From: UBA5500 sp023622465
Lineage (GTDB): Bacteria; Bacillota; UBA994; UBA5500
Reading direction: 5' to 3'
Assembly: GCA_023622465.1 (NCBI GenBank)
Contig: JAMNZE010000085.1
Location: forward strand, 1 to 25,346
Length of the DNA: 25,346 nucleotides
Below, piece by piece: positions 22,694 to 25,346 of the stretch. A program made the position numbers and the translations under genes. Position 1 is the first letter of the stretch, and each line of letters opens with the position of its first letter. The notes below the pieces were generated by a model. That model was not told the DNA's origin. It saw only the letters and a list, made by a program, of their open reading frames with translations, and ran no database searches.

Positions 22694-23797
22694 ATGTTTA
22701 TAACCATTGATCGAAGTCTATTCTTAGAAATGCTGCAGACCGTAGGGCAGATCGTTCCCCTACGGCCGGTCATTGCTTCTTTAGCTGGTGTTTTTATACA
22801 AGCCGAAAATGACCAGGTGCGTTTGACTACTAATGATCTGGAACAAAGTATTTCTGTCGTAGGCGAGGCGGTTGTTAGTGAACCGGGAGAAGTGCTTATT
22901 CCGGCTAAGATACTAATAGAGGCGGTACGGCGCAGTCCCGCTGAAGAAGTGGTGCTTAAGCAGCTGCCAGGACGATCGGCTATTAACTTTCAAAGCGGCA
23001 GCGTGCATATGGAAATACTGACTTTGCCGGTGGAAGAATTCCCCGAGCTACCCCAGTTTTCTCTGCAACATAGTTACACTCTGCCCCAACCCCTTTTTAA
23101 AGACATAATGCGCCAAGTCAGCTTTGCTATTTCCACAGAAGAGTTAAGGCCCGTGCTTACCGGTGCTCTCTTATCTTTTAACAAAGAGGATGTGCGTCTA
23201 ACCGCCCTCGATGGTTTCAAGTTGGCCTGCCGTTGGTCTACCTATCTTAAATCGGAGCAGGAAGCCCAGGCCATTATTCCCGGCAAGGCTATTCGTAATC
23301 TACTTAAATTATTAGGTGATACGGAACCTATGGAGATCGGTATTGGTGAGAACTACGCGGCCTTCGAGTTTTCGGGAGCCCGGTTAGTAACCCGACTGCT
23401 GGAAGGAAATTTCCCCGACATTCAGCAATTTATACCGGAGCAGTATCAAACCCAAATTGTAGTAGGTAGTGAGGAGCTGTGGCAGGCTATAGAGAGGGCG
23501 GCTTTAGTCTGTAAGAACGGGACTGCCGACTCGGTGAAATTTAACATTGGTGATGGGCAAATTGCTGTCTCCGCCCAGTCTATGGAATTGGGTAGGCACT
23601 ACGAAACGATACCGATTCAGCATAAGGGCGAAGACTTGGAGATCATGTATAACATTAAGTCCATTATTGAAGTGTTGCGCAGTGCCCAGGCACCGGAAGT
23701 AGTCATTGATTTTCATGGCACTTATGGTCCCTGCATTTGCCGTCCGGTCGGTCAGGACGATTACTTCAGCTTATTAATGCCCGTACGTCTTACGTAA
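22694..23797 (+). CDS. dnaN: DNA polymerase III beta subunit (sliding clamp)
   Basis: The protein has 367 residues, ATG at 22694 after AAAGGGG. The three repeated clamp domains are recognisable, with LTTNDLEQSISV in the first, TALDGFKLACRW in the second, and the C-terminal DYFSLLMPVRL that closes the protein-binding pocket region. It forms a ring dimer that tethers polymerase to DNA. Length and motifs are normal. It is the first gene of dnaN-S4 protein-recF-remB. Confidence 0.97.
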   Translation: MFITIDRSLFLEMLQTVGQIVPLRPVIASLAGVFIQAENDQVRLTTNDLEQSISVVGEAVVSEPGEVLIPAKILIEAVRRSPAEEVVLKQLPGRSAINFQSGSVHMEILTLPVEEFPELPQFSLQHSYTLPQPLFKDIMRQVSFAISTEELRPVLTGALLSFNKEDVRLTALDGFKLACRWSTYLKSEQEAQAIIPGKAIRNLLKLLGDTEPMEIGIGENYAAFEFSGARLVTRLLEGNFPDIQQFIPEQYQTQIVVGSEELWQAIERAALVCKNGTADSVKFNIGDGQIAVSAQSMELGRHYETIPIQHKGEDLEIMYNIKSIIEVLRSAQAPEVVIDFHGTYGPCICRPVGQDDYFSLLMPVRLT

Positions 23798-23810
23798 AGG
23801 AGGGAGGACA

Positions 23811-24023
23811 ATGGGTGATAACTTGGTAAAAATTACAGGGGAGTATATCACCCTATCCCAACTGCTGAAGAAATTGAATTTCATTGCTAGTGGAGGCGAA
23901 TGCCGCTATTTCTTGCAAGAAAACCTGGTTACAGTAAATGGAGAACGGGAACAGAGGCGAGGACGAAAACTTTATGCCGGGGATCGCCTTACTATCGCTG
24001 GCCAAGAAATAGTAATAGGTTGA
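23811..24023 (+). CDS. S4-domain RNA-binding protein (YaaA/RlbA-like)
   Basis: The protein has 70 residues, ATG at 23811 after GGAGGGAGG. It consists almost entirely of one S4 domain (TLSQLLKKLNFIASGGECRYFLQENLVTVNGEREQRRGRKLYAGDRL in outline), with the S4 turn LVTVNGE and the basic RRGRKL. This small RNA-binding family sits between dnaN and recF in most Bacillota, where YaaA has been linked to ribosome maturation. It overlaps nothing; recF follows after 7 bases. Confidence 0.92.
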   Translation: MGDNLVKITGEYITLSQLLKKLNFIASGGECRYFLQENLVTVNGEREQRRGRKLYAGDRLTIAGQEIVIG

Positions 24024-24030
24024 TTAGGCT

Positions 24031-25083
24031 ATGAAAATTACCCAGCTTACCCTCCGAAACTTTCGGAACTACCAGCATTGCCATCTAGACCTTCACCCGG
24101 GACTTAATATCCTGGTGGGCCGCAATGCCCAAGGCAAAACCAACCTCTTAGAAAGTGTGTACTTTCTTTCCACCGGCAGATCCCATCGGACTAGCAATCA
24201 ATATGATCTAATCCGTTGGGATACTACCGGGTTTTTCTTGCATGCCCGCATTAGTAAACGCAATTTAAAAGTTGAGCTGGATTTTAGCTTAAGCAGAGAT
24301 CGACGACGCCAGTTGAAAATTAATGGGGTAGTGGAGAAGAAACTTAGTGCCCTGTTAGGAGTACTCAACTCGGTTCTAGTCTCCCAGGTCAGCCCCGTCT
24401 ATTTATACACGCTGCAGCAGTATAACCGGGCCCTGACCCAACGCAACAATTTACTGAAGTCTTTCGAGAATAGAAGCGTTAACCGGGGAGTCCTGGAGAC
24501 ATGGAATGAACAACTGATCAAATATGGTGCCCGCCTAACCATTCTCCGTCAGAGGGCCCTTGCTGCTCTAGCTAAACACGCCAAGCCCAGCCTTTATACT
24601 ATTTCCTCCGGCGAAGAGAACTTATGTTTGGTTTATCGGCCCTGGGGATATAAAATAGATCTGGGGGATAAGGAAGAAGAAGTAAGTGTCGCTTTTAGGG
24701 AAATACTAGAAAGACAGTACTACAAGGAGTTGCGGCGCAAGCAGACATTGGTTGGCCCCCATCGGGATGATTTTCAGTGCCTCCTGAATGGTATCGATGT
24801 GCGGGAATTCGGTTCCCAAGGGCAGCAACGCTCGGCAGTCTTAGCTATTAAGATGGCCGAGCTGGAATTTATGCATGAAATGACCGGCGACTATCCGGTT
24901 TTGTTATTGGATGATGTACTTTCCGAATTGGATAGCCGGCGGCGCCAGGCTCTGCTGGGACTAGTCGATCGGGGTGTACAAACCCTAATTACGGGTACGG
25001 AAGCCAGCCTTTTTACCGGCTGGCAGGACAAGTCCTTATTAATCGCCGAAATATCAAATGGTATAATAAGTATAGTCAACTAA
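24031..25083 (+). CDS. recF: RecF, lacking the conserved signature-1 segment
   Basis: The protein has 350 residues, versus about 370 in Bacillus. Walker A GRNAQGKTN (near 30-38), the ABC signature-like GSQGQQRSAVLAIKMAELE, and Walker B PVLLLDDVLSELD are intact. Between L116 and S118 the family normally has about 25 residues of the pattern F-x-P-E-D-L...V-K-G-S-P...R-R-R-F-L-D; here the sequence runs NSVLVSQVSPVYL, joining the strand before it directly to the strand after it. The reading frame is kept. RecF loads RecA at gapped DNA and acts with RecO/RecR. Whether this version works is uncertain. The start is ATG at 24031, 7 bases after the S4 gene, so it is probably coupled. Confidence 0.9.
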   Translation: MKITQLTLRNFRNYQHCHLDLHPGLNILVGRNAQGKTNLLESVYFLSTGRSHRTSNQYDLIRWDTTGFFLHARISKRNLKVELDFSLSRDRRRQLKINGVVEKKLSALLGVLNSVLVSQVSPVYLYTLQQYNRALTQRNNLLKSFENRSVNRGVLETWNEQLIKYGARLTILRQRALAALAKHAKPSLYTISSGEENLCLVYRPWGYKIDLGDKEEEVSVAFREILERQYYKELRRKQTLVGPHRDDFQCLLNGIDVREFGSQGQQRSAVLAIKMAELEFMHEMTGDYPVLLLDDVLSELDSRRRQALLGLVDRGVQTLITGTEASLFTGWQDKSLLIAEISNGIISIVN

Positions 25084-25100
25084 AAGGAGGGGATACAAAA

Positions 25101-25346
25101 GTGTTCCTATCACTCGGTCCCGACCAATGTATCCCTAAGAAGGAAATAATAGGCATTTTTTCCACTTCTTCTTTAGAGAGCATTGCCACTGATGAGTTTA
25201 TTCGCATGGCTAAAGAAGAAGGTTTCGTCATTGGTACCGCATCGAAAAAGATGAAATCCTTCATCGTGGCTGACGAAAACGTTTATTTTTCTAACCTGAC
25301 ACCACAAACCTTATGCAAACGGTCCCTAAACAGAGAGAGGTTGTCC
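25101..25346 (+). CDS. remB: DUF370/RemB extracellular matrix regulator (partial)
   Basis: GTG at 25101 follows AAGGAGGGG by about 8 bases. The open frame runs 82 codons to the window edge with no stop. The product begins MFLSLGPDQCIPKKEIIGIF and continues with EEGFVIGTASKKMKSFIVAD, resembling the RemB/DUF370 family (about 80-90 residues, YaaB in Bacillus), small DNA-binding regulators found downstream of recF. The 3' end lies outside the window. The family assignment rests on the pattern and on the recF-remB gene order. Confidence 0.85.
   Translation, partial: MFLSLGPDQCIPKKEIIGIFSTSSLESIATDEFIRMAKEEGFVIGTASKKMKSFIVADENVYFSNLTPQTLCKRSLNRERLS

Overview
This window is the chromosomal replication-origin region of a Gram-positive, low- to mid-GC bacterium (Bacillota). 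The order rpmH-rnpA-yidD-yidC-jag-mnmE-mnmG-rsmG-noc-parA-parB on one side and dnaA-dnaN-S4 protein-recF-remB on the other is the classic Bacillota origin neighbourhood. A clostridial 2[4Fe-4S] ferredoxin, a multi-subunit iron-sulfur/flavin dehydrogenase operon and a PdaB-like deacetylase suggest an anaerobic, possibly spore-forming, member of the Clostridia. I cannot name a genus.

Layout, left to right. (1) 1-2131, minus strand: two related DUF4097-type beta-repeat proteins in tandem; the second is broken by a frameshift. (2) 2235-3017: a 55-residue ferredoxin and an unrecognised protein with a possible PD-(D/E)XK-like core. (3) 3156-6102, plus strand: a split ThrE-type amino-acid exporter, an AEC-family permease and a PdaB-like polysaccharide deacetylase. 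This is the only block left of the origin that faces the replication fork. (4) 6262-9566, minus strand: a five-gene, overlapping operon resembling multi-subunit dye-linked L-proline/sarcosine-type dehydrogenases. (5) 9708-10932: a YbjN-domain protein and a DUF554 membrane protein. (6) 10965-18455: parB, parA, a membrane-anchored MA-type peptidase, noc, rsmG, mnmG and mnmE, with two perfect parS sites inside parB. (7) 18546-20649: jag, yidC, yidD, rnpA and rpmH. (8) 20650-22693: a bipartite oriC with DnaA-box clusters on both sides of dnaA, and a candidate unwinding site (two DnaA boxes, a short GC-rich step, then a DnaA-trio-like array) between dnaA and dnaN. (9) 22694-25346, plus strand: dnaN, an S4-domain protein, recF and the start of remB.

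The genes fit together as the replication, segregation and translation core. DnaA acts at oriC, DnaN is the sliding clamp, ParA/ParB/parS and Noc organise the new origins, and RnpA, L34, YidC, Jag, MnmE, MnmG and RsmG serve RNA maturation, translation and membrane insertion. Genes on both arms mostly point away from oriC, along with the forks.

The observations most worth a second look are a RecF lacking the roughly 25-residue family signature segment, an otherwise intact DUF4097 gene split by a one-base shift at a G5 tract, the trio-like array in the dnaA-dnaN gap, and the five-part dehydrogenase with its [2Fe-2S] domain encoded as a separate gene. I saw no strong evidence for a wholly new system, CRISPR array, insertion sequence, rRNA or tRNA.
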